Shown: positions 40,746 through 50,524, numbered from the stretch's first letter. The stretch: DNA of 64,000 bases from Pleomorphomonas sp. (GCA_029976075.1 JARKNW010000040.1:1-64000), one strand, 5' to 3'. Notes: a model not told the origin generated them from the sequence alone. A program made the numbers and translations.

Positions 40746-41483
40746 TCAGATCATCGCCATGCCGCCATTGACGTGCAGTGTCTGCCCCGTCACGTAGGCA
40801 GCCTCGCGGCTTGCGAGATAAACGCAGGCCGCAGCGATCTCTTCCGAGGTGCCGAGGCGGCCCATCGGCACGGCGGCGAGCGTGCCTTCCTTTTGCTTGT
40901 CATTGAGCGCGTCGGTCATCGCGGTCTCGATGAAGCCCGGTGCCACGCAGTTGGCGGTAATGCCACGGGTCGCCACTTCGGCGGCCAGCGCCTTGGTCAT
41001 GCCGATCATGCCGGCCTTGGCGGCGGCATAGTTGCCCTGGCCGGGATTGCCGGTGACGCCAACGATGGAGGTGATGCCGATGATGCGACCGAAGCGGCGC
41101 TTCATCATGCCCTTGATCGCAGCGCGGGCGAGACGGAATCCGGAGGTGAGGTTGACCTCGATGACCTGGTCCCAGTCCTCGTCCTTCATGCGCATGAACA
41201 GGCCGTCGCGGGTGATGCCGGCGTTGTTGACGAGAATATCGACCTGGCCGAGGGCGGCTTCCGCCTCGGCAAACAGGCGATCGACGTCCGCCCGGTCCGC
41301 CAGGTTGGCGGTGACGATGTGGGTACGCTCGCCAAGCCGTGCAGCCAGCTCCTCGAGAGGCGCCTGACGCGTACCCGAAAGAGCGACCTTCGCGCCCTGC
41401 GCATGCAGTGCTGTGGCAATGGCACCGCCGATGCCGCCAGAGGCGCCTGTCACCAGCGCAGTCATTCCAGTCAAGTCGAACAT
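40746..41483 (-). CDS. fabG: 3-oxoacyl-ACP reductase FabG
   Basis: A 245-residue short-chain dehydrogenase that reduces beta-ketoacyl-ACP with NADPH. It starts at ATG 41483 behind GGTGGAAAG and the open frame above it is not family-like. The cofactor motif is TGASGGIGGAIA, NNAG is present in ILVNNAGITRDG, and the catalytic Ser-Tyr-Lys are in SIVGVTGNPGQGNYAAAKAG. PGFIETAMT and the C-terminus GQTLHVNGGMAMI are typical of true FabG. It is divergent from the VOC gene. An adjacent fabD, usual in this locus, is not found. Confidence 0.95.
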   Translation of the reverse strand: MFDLTGMTALVTGASGGIGGAIATALHAQGAKVALSGTRQAPLEELAARLGERTHIVTANLADRADVDRLFAEAEAALGQVDILVNNAGITRDGLFMRMKDEDWDQVIEVNLTSGFRLARAAIKGMMKRRFGRIIGITSIVGVTGNPGQGNYAAAKAGMIGMTKALAAEVATRGITANCVAPGFIETAMTDALNDKQKEGTLAAVPMGRLGTSEEIAAACVYLASREAAYVTGQTLHVNGGMAMI

Positions 41484-41686
41484 GGCTTTCCACCCCGTTC
41501 TTGCGGCCGGCCGGTCGTCACCGGTGCCTTGCTGACGGCCTGACACCACGTCGGCCGCGCCAAGTCAAGCATCAACGGCCGGTTTTCCCGCTTTTGCCAG
41601 TGGTTTCACCGCTTGGGCCGCGACGACTGCTGACGTGGACGGGCTTAGCGACGATTAGAATCCGGGTGCACAGACAGGAGGATCCA

Positions 41687-42121
41687 ATGTCAGCAGAGGC
41701 GCATTTTTCAACCGTATCTATCATCGCTCTGGGTGTTGCCGACCTTGCACGCGCGCGTCGGTTCTACGAGGCGCTCGGATTTGCCGCCGGTCCCGGCTCC
41801 AGCGAAAATATCGTTTTCTTTCAAGTCGGTCCCCTCGTTCTATCGCTCTTTCCACGGACTCTTCTGGCCGAGGATGCGGAGGTGCCCGACGATGGTCATG
41901 GTTTTGACGGAGTAACGCTGGCTCACAACTATTCGTCGGAGGCGGCGGTCGACGCGGCCATGGCCCACGCGCTCGCCTGCGGTGCCACTTTGAAAAAGAA
42001 ACCACAGAAGGTCTTCTGGGGTGGTTATTCGGGGTATTTCGCCGATCCGGACGGTCACCTCTGGGAAGTCGCCTACAATCCTTTCGTGAAGGTCGACGAT
42101 CATGGCATAGTGACACTTTGA
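41687..42121 (+). CDS. VOC (glyoxalase/dioxygenase) family protein
   Basis: A 144-residue protein of the vicinal oxygen chelate superfamily. It starts at ATG 41687 behind CAGGAGG. Two beta-alpha-beta-beta-beta units are visible: IIALGVADLARARRFYEALG and, near the end, KVFWGGYSGYFADPDGHLWE with the metal-ligand-type HLWEVAYNP. Members range from glyoxalase I to antibiotic-binding proteins, and the substrate cannot be told. It is followed 22 bases later by the CoA-binding protein, so the two probably form an operon. Confidence 0.85.
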   Translation: MSAEAHFSTVSIIALGVADLARARRFYEALGFAAGPGSSENIVFFQVGPLVLSLFPRTLLAEDAEVPDDGHGFDGVTLAHNYSSEAAVDAAMAHALACGATLKKKPQKVFWGGYSGYFADPDGHLWEVAYNPFVKVDDHGIVTL

Positions 42122-42143
42122 ACTTGAAGAGGAGTGTCCACAG

Positions 42144-42572
42144 ATGGCCATCGACGGCAAGAGCGACGAAGACATCACCCGTATCCTCGAGGAGACACGG
42201 ACCATCGCCGTCGTCGGCGCCAGCCAGAACCCAGCGCGCGCCGTCTATGGCGTCATGGGGTTCCTGATCGGGCGAGGCTACGAGGTCTACCCGATAAATC
42301 CGGGTCTTGCCGGCCAGGAATTGCAGGGGCGCAAGGTTTACGCGAGCCTTGCAGAGGTGCCGGCGGAAATCGACATGGTCGATGTGTTCCGCAACTCCGA
42401 GGCGGCCGGTGACACCATCGACGAAGCGCTCGCCTTGCCAGTCTTGCCGAAGACCGTCTGGTTGCAGCTCGGCGTGATCAACGAGGCCGGCTTCGAACGG
42501 GCGGAAGCAAAGGGCGTCAAGGTCGTGATGGATCGTTGCCCAGCCATCGAAGGGCCTCGGCTCGGCGTATGA
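42144..42572 (+). CDS. CoA-binding protein, YccU-like
   Basis: A 142-residue Rossmann-fold protein of the CoA_binding_2 family. It has IAVVGASQNPARAVYGVMGF near residue 23 and a C-terminal MDRCPAIEG segment, both typical of YccU-like proteins. These bind coenzyme A in structural studies, but have no assigned reaction. The start follows AGAGGAG. It converges on rnr with a 36-base gap. Confidence 0.88.
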   Translation: MAIDGKSDEDITRILEETRTIAVVGASQNPARAVYGVMGFLIGRGYEVYPINPGLAGQELQGRKVYASLAEVPAEIDMVDVFRNSEAAGDTIDEALALPVLPKTVWLQLGVINEAGFERAEAKGVKVVMDRCPAIEGPRLGV

Positions 42573-42608
42573 ACGCCTGACCGGAAACCCTACTGGGGCG
42601 GCTGTCCG

Positions 42609-44900
42609 TCAGCGGCCGCGCCTCACCTTGCTCATCTGGTCCTTGCGTTGCCTGTCCTTGCGCGCCTTGGCGGCGCGCATGGCTGCGCCGCGCCCGAGCG
42701 GCCTGCCGGCGCTACCCTCCGATATCATCTCGAAGCGCAGGGCGCCGGCAAATGGTGCAGCTTCGATCAGCCGGACTTCGACGGAATCGCCAAGACGGTA
42801 GGTTTCGCCGGACCGGGAGCCGATCAACGCGTGACGGGCCTCGTCGAAGGCAAAGTAGTCCTCTCCCAACGTCGAAATCGGAATGAAACCGTCGGCTCCG
42901 GTCTCCTCAAGGCGGATGAAAAGGCCTGCCTTGGTAACGCCGGCAATGCGGCCGCGGAAGACTGCCCCGACGCGATCGGCGAGCCAGCCGGCGATCAGCC
43001 GGTCGATGGTTTCACGCTCGGCTTGCATGGCGCGCCGCTCGGCGGCCGAGATGTCCTCGGCGATGCGTGGCAGCGTTTCTTCGGCGCCGTCGGGCAATCC
43101 TCCCTCGCCAAGTCCGAGAGCTGTCACCAACCCGCGATGAACCACCAGATCGGCGTAACGGCGGATCGGCGAGGTGAAGTGGGCGTATTTCCGGAGATTG
43201 AGACCGAAGTGGCCGATGTTGACCGGAGAGTATTCGGCCTGGCTCTGCGAGCGCAGGACTACCTCGTTGACGAGATAGGCCTGCGGCGTGTCTTCCACCC
43301 GTTCGAGGATGCGGTTGAACAGTTCCGGCTGAAGGTTGCCCTGCTTGGCAATCTTCATGTCCAGTGTCGCCAGAAACTCGCGCAGCGATTCCAGCTTGGC
43401 GAGTGACGGCTGATCGTGAACACGGTAGAGCAGAGGGGTTCGCCGCTTCTCCAGTGTCTCGGCTGCCGCCACGTTGGCCTGTATCATGAACTCCTCGATC
43501 AGCCGATGGGCGGTGAGCCGCTCCGGCGTCACGATGCGGTCGACCGTACCGTCGGGCTTCAGCATCACCTTGCGCTCGGGCAGGTCGAGATCGAGCGGGC
43601 CGCGCGCATCGCGGGCGGCGGCGAGAACGTCGTAGGCCGCCCAAAGCGGCTTCAATATGCTGTCGAGGATGGGAGCGGTTCGGTCGTTCGGTGCACCATC
43701 GATCGCCGCTTGTGCTTCCACATAGGAAAGCTTGGCTGCCGACCGCATCATGATCCGGTGGAAGCCATGGCTCTTCTTGTGGCCGTCGGCGTCGAACACC
43801 ATGCGCACGGCGATGGCCGGCCGGTCCACGCCTTCCTTCAGCGAACACAGGTCGTTGGAGATACGCTCGGGCAGCATGGGAATGACACGGTCCGGAAAAT
43901 AGACCGAGTTGCCTCGCTTCAGAGCCTCGCGATCGAGATCGGAACCGGGGCGGACATAGGCTGACACATCGGCAATGGCGACCGTGACGATATATCCGCC
44001 TCCATTGGCCGGGTCGTCGTCCGGTGTCGCGTGGACGGCATCATCATGATCCTTGGCGTCGGGCGGGTCGATGGTGACGAGGGGTAGGGCGCGCCAATCC
44101 TCGCGCTCGGCCATGGTTGCCGGTTTCGCGGCCTCGGCCTCACGGATGACCGCCTCCGGGAAAACATAGGGAATGTCGTTGGCGTGGATGGCGATCATCG
44201 ACACCGCTTTTTCGGAGCGAAGATTGCCGATGGTGTCGCGCACCCTGGCGCGGCTCAGACCGAAACGGCCGGAGCGGATGATGTCGACGGAGACGAGGTC
44301 GCCGTCCTGCGCCGTGCCGAGATCGGCGGCGTCGACGACCAGTTCCTCGTATTGCTTCTTGGAGATCGGCATGAGACGGGCGCCGCCATCGGTGACACGC
44401 AGGATGCCGAGTACGCCCTCCGGCTTCTTCTCCAGAACCTTCATGACGCGCAGGCCGGCACGTGCGAGGCCTTCGTAGCCATCGGGAAGATCGACGACAC
44501 GGGCCAGCACGCGGTCGCCAAGCCCGGCCGAGGGACCATGCTCGCCGCGTCGCCGGCGCACGGCAACAACAATGAAGCGGGGCCTCGGCCCCTGGTCGGC
44601 ATCCCACTCGGCCGGTTCGGCGTAGAGATCGCCGTCGCGATCGCGGCTGACGATGTCGCAGGCCATGACCGCCGGCAACGCACCGGGTTCGGCGAAGCGG
44701 CGGTGGCGGCGCTCGATCAATCCCTCGCCTTCGAGCTCCTTCAGGATTCGCTTGAGGACGACGCGGCCCTCACCGTGCACTTCGAAAGCGCGGGCTATAT
44801 CGCGCTTCGTTCCCTTGCCCGGGTGTTCCGAGACAAAGCGGAGGATGGCCTCTCGGGTCGGGGTGGCGGGTTCGTCAATCGGGCGGAGCTTGCGGGCCAA
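42609..44900 (-). CDS. rnr: Ribonuclease R
   Basis: A 3'-5' exoribonuclease of about 763 residues that degrades structured RNA. I take TTG 44900 as the start, because the protein then begins (M)ARKLRPIDEPATPTREAIL like other alphaproteobacterial RNase R and has AGGG nine bases upstream; ATG 44972 adds 24 Cys-rich residues that do not fit. An N-terminal winged helix and cold-shock-type domains lead to the RNB domain, whose metal-binding Asp cluster is in DAKDHDDAVHA. An S1 domain follows (FRGRIAGVTKAGLFIRL). The Arg/Lys-rich tail is usual. It follows topA in relatives; here a GGDEF gene separates them. Confidence 0.93.
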   Translation of the reverse strand: MARKLRPIDEPATPTREAILRFVSEHPGKGTKRDIARAFEVHGEGRVVLKRILKELEGEGLIERRHRRFAEPGALPAVMACDIVSRDRDGDLYAEPAEWDADQGPRPRFIVVAVRRRRGEHGPSAGLGDRVLARVVDLPDGYEGLARAGLRVMKVLEKKPEGVLGILRVTDGGARLMPISKKQYEELVVDAADLGTAQDGDLVSVDIIRSGRFGLSRARVRDTIGNLRSEKAVSMIAIHANDIPYVFPEAVIREAEAAKPATMAEREDWRALPLVTIDPPDAKDHDDAVHATPDDDPANGGGYIVTVAIADVSAYVRPGSDLDREALKRGNSVYFPDRVIPMLPERISNDLCSLKEGVDRPAIAVRMVFDADGHKKSHGFHRIMMRSAAKLSYVEAQAAIDGAPNDRTAPILDSILKPLWAAYDVLAAARDARGPLDLDLPERKVMLKPDGTVDRIVTPERLTAHRLIEEFMIQANVAAAETLEKRRTPLLYRVHDQPSLAKLESLREFLATLDMKIAKQGNLQPELFNRILERVEDTPQAYLVNEVVLRSQSQAEYSPVNIGHFGLNLRKYAHFTSPIRRYADLVVHRGLVTALGLGEGGLPDGAEETLPRIAEDISAAERRAMQAERETIDRLIAGWLADRVGAVFRGRIAGVTKAGLFIRLEETGADGFIPISTLGEDYFAFDEARHALIGSRSGETYRLGDSVEVRLIEAAPFAGALRFEMISEGSAGRPLGRGAAMRAAKARKDRQRKDQMSKVRRGR

Positions 44901-44991
44901 GCGGGTTTTCCCTGCGGCTTGAGGATGGCTGCGACATAGACCACAGATGGAGATGCAAGGCCAGCCTCGCAATCGGGTGGCCCGTCAGACC

Positions 44992-45834
44992 TCAGGGTCG
45001 ACCGATCTTGGCACGATGCGGCATTTCAACCGGCGGGTCGGCGCTCCACACCACTTCGTCCCCCTCGACCATGCCCGGCGTCGCCGGTTCCGAGGCGAGG
45101 CAGACGCGGCTTCGGCCGGCGGCCTTGGCGGACTCAAGAGCTGCATCGACGGCTGAAAAGGCCTGAGTGAAGGCGGTATTGGCGGGCGCTTCGACAATGC
45201 CGACCGATACGGTCAGGCAGATCGGCTTTTCCAGCGTGCCGAAGTTGGTACTCTCGAACCTCGCCAGCAGGGACAGGACCTGTGCTCTGGCTTCGACCAG
45301 CGTGTAATGGCTGGCGAGAACGGTGAACTCGGTGCCATCGGTGCGATAGATCTTGCCCAAATTGGCTAGCTCCTCGGCGATCAGCCGGGCGGCGCGGACC
45401 AACACACGATCGCCGATGACATGGCCATAACGGTCATTCACAGTCTTGAAGCGGTCGAGCGACACGAGGATCAGGATGCGGTCGACCTCCGGAGCGGCAT
45501 CGTAATCGATAGGTAGCGAGGCGCGGCTACGAAGGCCGGTGAGACTATCGGCAAGGCTTTGTTCGATCAGCTTGGCCTTGGTGCGATGATGCTCAAGACG
45601 CGTCGTGCCGAGATAGTAGCCGACCGGATAGGCGACCACGGCGATGACGACGATGGTGATTACCCAGCCGCGAAGCAGATTGAGCCAGCCGTGAAAGGCG
45701 ATCAGCTGCATGGCGGAATCTGCCGCCATGGCCAGAACGAAGCAGATCGCGACAAGGCGGAAGGCGAAAAACCTGACGTCACGTTCAGATTGGACGGGCC
45801 TGTTCAACAGCGTCCGCAGGATCTCGCCATACAT
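44992..45834 (-). CDS. Membrane-bound GGDEF domain protein with degenerate active site
   Basis: A 280-residue protein with two membrane helices (about 24-48 and 55-78) and a C-terminal GGDEF domain. The domain start (DSLTGLRSRASL) and the nucleotide-site strand (LDRFKTVNDRYGHVIGDRVL) are well kept. The signature that should read GG(D/E)EF is DGTEF (in RTDGTEFTVL), losing the first Gly and the metal/catalytic acidic residue. It is therefore probably not a working diguanylate cyclase, though it might bind GTP or c-di-GMP or act as a partner. It sits between topA and rnr, which are normally neighbours, and has its own promoter-like sequence. Confidence 0.85.
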   Translation of the reverse strand: MYGEILRTLLNRPVQSERDVRFFAFRLVAICFVLAMAADSAMQLIAFHGWLNLLRGWVITIVVIAVVAYPVGYYLGTTRLEHHRTKAKLIEQSLADSLTGLRSRASLPIDYDAAPEVDRILILVSLDRFKTVNDRYGHVIGDRVLVRAARLIAEELANLGKIYRTDGTEFTVLASHYTLVEARAQVLSLLARFESTNFGTLEKPICLTVSVGIVEAPANTAFTQAFSAVDAALESAKAAGRSRVCLASEPATPGMVEGDEVVWSADPPVEMPHRAKIGRP

Positions 45835-45872
45835 TGGTGTTCTTCTAGACCGTTAAACGCGCGGAACGACGC

Positions 45873-45913
45873 TATCGTTCAACGATATAGTCAGAATGTA
45901 AGGATTCGGGCAA
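45873..45913 (-). promoter_or_regulatory. Candidate promoter with overlapping palindrome for the GGDEF gene
   Basis: On the minus strand TTGCCC (45913-45908) and CTATAT (45890-45885) are spaced 17 bases apart, like a sigma-70 promoter, about 50 bases before the ATG at 45834. The palindrome TATCGTT-C-AACGATA (45873-45887) overlaps the -10 element, where a repressor would block transcription. Confidence 0.4.
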
Positions 45914-46003
45914 CGAAAACGATAAAATTATAGATGATTGAAGGCTACTTTCGGCTAAATCGCAACCTTGAATTGATTATTTCCATCGACCTCGACACAA
46001 GCA

Positions 46004-48676
46004 TCAGGACTTCGGTGTGGCCTTCTTTGTACTCTTGGTTGCTTTTCCTGCCGACGAAGTCTTCGCTGAGGCTTTTTTCTTGGTCGTCGTTTCGCCTTCG
46101 GCCGCCGCTTTTTCACTGGCCTTCGAAGCCTTTGCAGGCTTGGTCTTCGCAGCCTTGGCTTTGGGCGCCTTTGCCGCCTTGTCGGCAATCAGTGCGACGG
46201 CTTCCTCGAGGGTTACGCTCTGCGGGTCCTTGCCGCGCGGCAACGTGGCGTTGACCTTGCCCCATGCGACATAGGGGCCGTAGCGACCGTCGCGAACGGT
46301 GATCTCGCCACCGGATGCCGGATGCTCGCCAAGGCTCTTGAGGGCAGCCGGCGTCGCGCGGGCACGACCTCCGCGTTCCTTCTTCTCGGCAAGGACGGCG
46401 ACGGCCCGGTTAAGTCCGACATCGAACACCTCATCGACCGAGGAGAGGTTGGCATAGGTTCCGTCATGGCTGACGTAGGGGCCATAGCGGCCGATGTTGG
46501 CTTCGATCGGCTTGCCGGTTTCCGGATGCTCACCGACGACACGCGGCAGCGACAGCAGGCGGCAGGCGCGCTCGAGGTCGACGTTTTCGACCGTCCAGTC
46601 CTTGGGAAGCGAAGCGCGCTTGGGCTTGCCTTCCTCGCCAAGCTGGACATAGGGACCGAACCGGCCGGAGCGCAAGGTGACGTCGAGGCCGGTTTCCGGG
46701 TCGGTGCCGAGCAGCTTGACGCCGTTCTCGCCAAGAGCTGCTTCCGCCTCGCCATCGCCACCCAGTTGGCGGGTGTAGCGGCATTCCGGATAGTTTGAGC
46801 AGCCGATGAACGAACCGAAGCGGCCGAGCTTCAGCGACAGGCGCCCCGTGCCGCAGGTCGGGCAGGAGCGTGGATCGCTGCCATCGCCGCGATCGGGGAA
46901 GATATGGGCGGCCAGGTCCTCGTTGAGCGCGTCGATAACCTCGGCGACACGCAGCTCCTTCACCTCGCCGATGCGGGTGTTGAAATCGGTCCAGAAGCGG
47001 CGCAACACCTCGCGCCATTCGGCTTCGCCGGCGGAAATGCGATCGAGGTCTTCTTCGAGGCTGGCGGTGAAGTCGTACTCTACGTAGCGCGTGAAGAAGC
47101 TCTCGAGGAAGGCGGTGACGATACGCCCCTTGTCGGAGGGGACAAGGCGCTTCTTGTCGATGGTCACGTAGTCGCGGTCCCGCAGCGTCGCAAGCGTCGC
47201 CGCATAGGTGGAAGGACGGCCGATGCCGAGCTCTTCCATCTTCTTGACCAGCGTCGCCTCGGTATAGCGGGGTGGCGGCTCAGTGAAATGCTGGCTCGCC
47301 GTCACGGACTTGCGCGACAGGGCGTCGCCGACGGAAAGTGGCGGCAGACGCGAACCGTCCTCGTCCTCCTCGTCGTCGCGGCTCTCCTGATAGAGCGCCA
47401 GGAAGCCATCGAACTTCAACACCGAGCCGGTAGCGCGAAGACCGCAGGCTGTGCTGCCACTCTTTGCCGTGATGTCGACGGTGGTCCGTTCGAAATCGGC
47501 GCTCTGCATCTGGCTGGCAATGGTGCGCTTCCAGACCAGTTCATAAAGGCGCGCTTCGTCGGCCTCGAGATAACGGGCGACCGCGTTCGGCAGGCGGGCG
47601 AGATCGGTCGGGCGGATGGCCTCGTGCGCTTCCTGGGCGTTCTTCGCCTTGGTGGAATAGAAGCGCGGCTTCTCCGGCAGATAACGCTCGCCATACTCCT
47701 GGGCGATCACACGGCGGGCAGCGTTGACCGCTTCGGGAGCGATCTGCACACCATCGGTACGCATGTAGGTGATGAGGCCGACCGTTTCGCCGCCGATGTC
47801 GGTGCCTTCGTAAAGGCGCTGGGCAACCTGCATGGTGCGCTGCGCCGAAAAGCCGAGCTTGCGCGAAGCTTCCTGCTGTAGCGTCGAGGTGGTGAAGGGC
47901 GCAAAGGGGTGGCGCTTCTGCGGCTTCTGCTCGGCATCGGTCACAGAGAAGGTAGAGCTGTTGAGAAAAGCGCGAATCTCGTTGGCGGTGACGCCGTCGC
48001 CGACGTCGAGGCGACCGATCTTCTTGCCCTTCCATTCGGACAGGCGGGCTTCGAACTCGTCGCCGGTCGGGTTGGCGAGCCGGGCGATGACAGACCAGTA
48101 TTCCTGTGCCTTGAAGGTCTCGATCTCGTTTTCCCGGTCGCAGACCAGGCGCAACGCCACCGATTGGACACGACCGGCCGAACGGGCACCCGGCAGCTTC
48201 CGCCAGAGGACGGGTGACAGGGTGAAGCCGACGAGATAGTCGAGTGCGCGGCGGGCCAGATAGGCTTCCACCAGCGGCTGATCGACATCGCGCGGCTTGG
48301 CCATCGCGTCGAGCACGGCCTGCTTGGTGATGGCGTTGAAGACGACTCGCTGGATGGTCTTGCCCTTCAGGGCGCCGCGCCGGGCTCCGAGCACTTCCAG
48401 CACATGCCAGGAAATCGCCTCGCCCTCTCGATCAGGGTCGGTGGCGAGAATGAGCTTGTCGGCGGTCTTCAGTGCAGCCGCGATGTCGGACACGCGCTTG
48501 CCGGATTTGCCGTCGATCTCCCAGCTCATCGCGAAATTGTCGTCGGGCAGGACCGAACCGTCCTTGGCCGGCAGGTCGCGGATGTGGCCGTAGGAAGCCA
48601 ACACCGTGTAATCGCGGCCGAGGTATTTATTGATGGTTTTCGCCTTGGCAGGCGACTCCACGATCACGAGGTTCAT
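46004..48676 (-). CDS. topA: DNA topoisomerase I
   Basis: An 890-residue type IA topoisomerase that relaxes negative supercoils. The TOPRIM domain opens the protein (LVIVESPAKAKTINKYLG) with the DPDREGEAISWH metal motif. The active-site Tyr is in GLITYMRTDGVQ. One four-Cys zinc ribbon is seen (CPTCGTGRLSL to CSNYPEC), followed by several TopoI C-terminal repeat units (for example GRYGPYVSHDG and GRYGPYVAWG). The last 60 residues are a Lys/Ala-rich basic tail usual in alphaproteobacteria. It lies downstream of dprA in the standard dprA-topA order. Confidence 0.96.
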   Translation of the reverse strand: MNLVIVESPAKAKTINKYLGRDYTVLASYGHIRDLPAKDGSVLPDDNFAMSWEIDGKSGKRVSDIAAALKTADKLILATDPDREGEAISWHVLEVLGARRGALKGKTIQRVVFNAITKQAVLDAMAKPRDVDQPLVEAYLARRALDYLVGFTLSPVLWRKLPGARSAGRVQSVALRLVCDRENEIETFKAQEYWSVIARLANPTGDEFEARLSEWKGKKIGRLDVGDGVTANEIRAFLNSSTFSVTDAEQKPQKRHPFAPFTTSTLQQEASRKLGFSAQRTMQVAQRLYEGTDIGGETVGLITYMRTDGVQIAPEAVNAARRVIAQEYGERYLPEKPRFYSTKAKNAQEAHEAIRPTDLARLPNAVARYLEADEARLYELVWKRTIASQMQSADFERTTVDITAKSGSTACGLRATGSVLKFDGFLALYQESRDDEEDEDGSRLPPLSVGDALSRKSVTASQHFTEPPPRYTEATLVKKMEELGIGRPSTYAATLATLRDRDYVTIDKKRLVPSDKGRIVTAFLESFFTRYVEYDFTASLEEDLDRISAGEAEWREVLRRFWTDFNTRIGEVKELRVAEVIDALNEDLAAHIFPDRGDGSDPRSCPTCGTGRLSLKLGRFGSFIGCSNYPECRYTRQLGGDGEAEAALGENGVKLLGTDPETGLDVTLRSGRFGPYVQLGEEGKPKRASLPKDWTVENVDLERACRLLSLPRVVGEHPETGKPIEANIGRYGPYVSHDGTYANLSSVDEVFDVGLNRAVAVLAEKKERGGRARATPAALKSLGEHPASGGEITVRDGRYGPYVAWGKVNATLPRGKDPQSVTLEEAVALIADKAAKAPKAKAAKTKPAKASKASEKAAAEGETTTKKKASAKTSSAGKATKSTKKATPKS

Positions 48677-48778
48677 TCAGGTGCGCCGGACAATTTCAGG
48701 ATAAAGGCTCAGCCCTCTTTAAGTGCGACGTCCGGATTAAGCAAGGGTCGTTCCCTGCGCGCACGGGCGCGATAGCGC

Positions 48779-49891
48779 TCATCGAAGCAGCGAAACAAGC
48801 TGGTTTCCATGTCGTTCGAGGCGCCCGGCGAGGTCGAGTTCCAGCAAGATCACCGACACCGACGAAGCGGGCAGTCTGGTATGGGCGATGATGTCGTCGG
48901 TGGATACCGGTGTCGGGCCGAGGGCCTCGATCACCATCGTACGGCTTTGCGGGCTGATGGTTTCGAAGGCCGCATCGCCATCGCTTTCGCTGAGTTTGAA
49001 GACAGCCGGCGCATCATCTTCCAGCATCGGCCGGAGGACGGCGACGACATCGTCGGCCGAGCGGGTCAGCGTTGCCCCATCGCGGATCAGCTTGTTGGTC
49101 CCCTCGGCCCTAGGATCGAGCGGAGACCCCGGCACGGCAAAAACCTCCCGCCCCTGGTCCAGCGCGAAGCGAGCGGTATGCAGGGTACCGGATCGTGCGG
49201 CAGCTTCCACCACCACGACGCCGAGACACATGCCGGAGACGATGCGATTGCGGCGCGGGAAGTCCTTGGCGCGAGGCGCCCAGCCGAACGGCATCTCGGT
49301 CAGGATGGCGCCGCCGCGGCGAACAATTTCCTCCATCAGAGGACCGTGCTCTTCCGGGTAGACATGGTCGATGCCCCCGGCGATCACTGCTACCGTTCCA
49401 GTCTCGATGGCGGCACGGTGGGCTGCGCCGTCGATGCCTCGGGCGAGACCTGAGACCACGACAAAACCGGCCTCGCCAAGCCCGCGACCGATGCGCTCGG
49501 CCATCTTGTGTCCGGCTAGCGATGCGTTGCGGGAGCCGACGATAGCGGCCGCCGGTCGATGGAAGAAGCTGGACGAACCGCCGCGGATCGTGACGAGCGG
49601 CGGCGGCGCGGCGATCTGCCGCAAGTAGACCGGATATTGAGGCTCGGAAATGGCAACGACGCGGGCACCATGGGCCAGCGTGCGCTCGATCTCCTGTCTG
49701 GCCTCGGGCACGGATGGAATCGCAATGGTCTTGGCGGATCCGCCGCGTCGAGCCAGCGCGGGCAGTGCCTCGAGTGCGGCCTCGGCCGAGCCGAAATGAT
49801 TAATCAAGCTACGAAAAGTGGCTGGACCAACGTTTTCAGAGCGAATGAGGCGCAGCCAGGAGACGCGCTGGTCGTCAGAGAGTTCAACCAT
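48779..49891 (-). CDS. dprA: DNA-processing protein DprA (Smf)
   Basis: A 370-residue protein that loads RecA on incoming single-stranded DNA. An N-terminal SAM-like helical region precedes the Rossmann-like DprA core, with IVGSRNASLAGHKMAERIGR, VVSGLARGIDGAAH, VIAGGIDHVYPEEH and FPRRNRIVSGM. A C-terminal winged helix (about 305-370, TPVSTDDIIAHTRLPASSVS) is present. It is part of the leftward block pyrB-pyrC'-plsY-dprA-topA, a conserved Rhizobiales order. It starts behind AGGGA, 18 bases after plsY. Confidence 0.93.
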   Translation of the reverse strand: MVELSDDQRVSWLRLIRSENVGPATFRSLINHFGSAEAALEALPALARRGGSAKTIAIPSVPEARQEIERTLAHGARVVAISEPQYPVYLRQIAAPPPLVTIRGGSSSFFHRPAAAIVGSRNASLAGHKMAERIGRGLGEAGFVVVSGLARGIDGAAHRAAIETGTVAVIAGGIDHVYPEEHGPLMEEIVRRGGAILTEMPFGWAPRAKDFPRRNRIVSGMCLGVVVVEAAARSGTLHTARFALDQGREVFAVPGSPLDPRAEGTNKLIRDGATLTRSADDVVAVLRPMLEDDAPAVFKLSESDGDAAFETISPQSRTMVIEALGPTPVSTDDIIAHTRLPASSVSVILLELDLAGRLERHGNQLVSLLR

Positions 49892-49909
49892 GCGTGCTCC
49901 CTATCCTTG

Positions 49910-50524
49910 TCAGCTCTTGTGCCCGATCTTGCCCTCGGTTCCCGAGAGGAGGCGACGAATGTTGGCCTGATGCTTGAACCAGACGATGACCGTGAGTAGG
50001 GCGAATACGGCAGCCAGCGTCCCTTGACCGAGCGCCCAAAGGGCTAGCGGCACCACGATTGTGGCCGTGAGTGCCGCCAGGGACGAGTAGCGGCTGAAAT
50101 AGGCGACCGCGATCCAGACTCCGGCAAAGATGAGCACTGCCGGCCAGAACAGGCCGAGCAGCACGCCAATGTAGGTGGCGACGCCCTTGCCCCCCTTGAA
50201 GCGGAGCCAGACCGGGAAAAGATGCCCCAGCAAGGCGGTGATGCCGGCAAGGATGTTCGCTTCCGCCACGTCCGGCATCAAAAGCCTGACGATGACAACT
50301 GCGGCGGTGCCCTTGAGGAGGTCGAGCAGCAGCGTCGCGGCGGCAACCTTCTTGTTGCCGGTTCTTAGAACGTTGGTTGCGCCGATGTTGCCCGAACCGA
50401 TAGTCCGCACATCGCCCAGACCAGCAGCTCGCGTCAAAAGCAAGCCGAAGGGAATGGAGCCAAAACCGTAGCCGACGAGCGCGGCGATGACATAGGCAAC
50501 CCAGGGAGAGGCGGTCTCGAACAT
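49910..50524 (-). CDS. plsY: Glycerol-3-phosphate acyltransferase PlsY
   Basis: A 204-residue inner-membrane enzyme that acylates glycerol-3-phosphate from acyl-phosphate, the first step of phospholipid synthesis. Five membrane helices are visible. The three PlsY motifs are [19 protein letters not shown] (near 22-40) with [31 protein letters not shown] near 100, and the C-terminal motif region ending [15 protein letters not shown]. It lies between pyrC' and dprA, 65 and 18 bases away. Confidence 0.94.
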   Translation of the reverse strand: MFETASPWVAYVIAALVGYGFGSIPFGLLLTRAAGLGDVRTIGSGNIGATNVLRTGNKKVAAATLLLDLLKGTAAVVIVRLLMPDVAEANILAGITALLGHLFPVWLRFKGGKGVATYIGVLLGLFWPAVLIFAGVWIAVAYFSRYSSLAALTATIVVPLALWALGQGTLAAVFALLTVIVWFKHQANIRRLLSGTEGKIGHKS

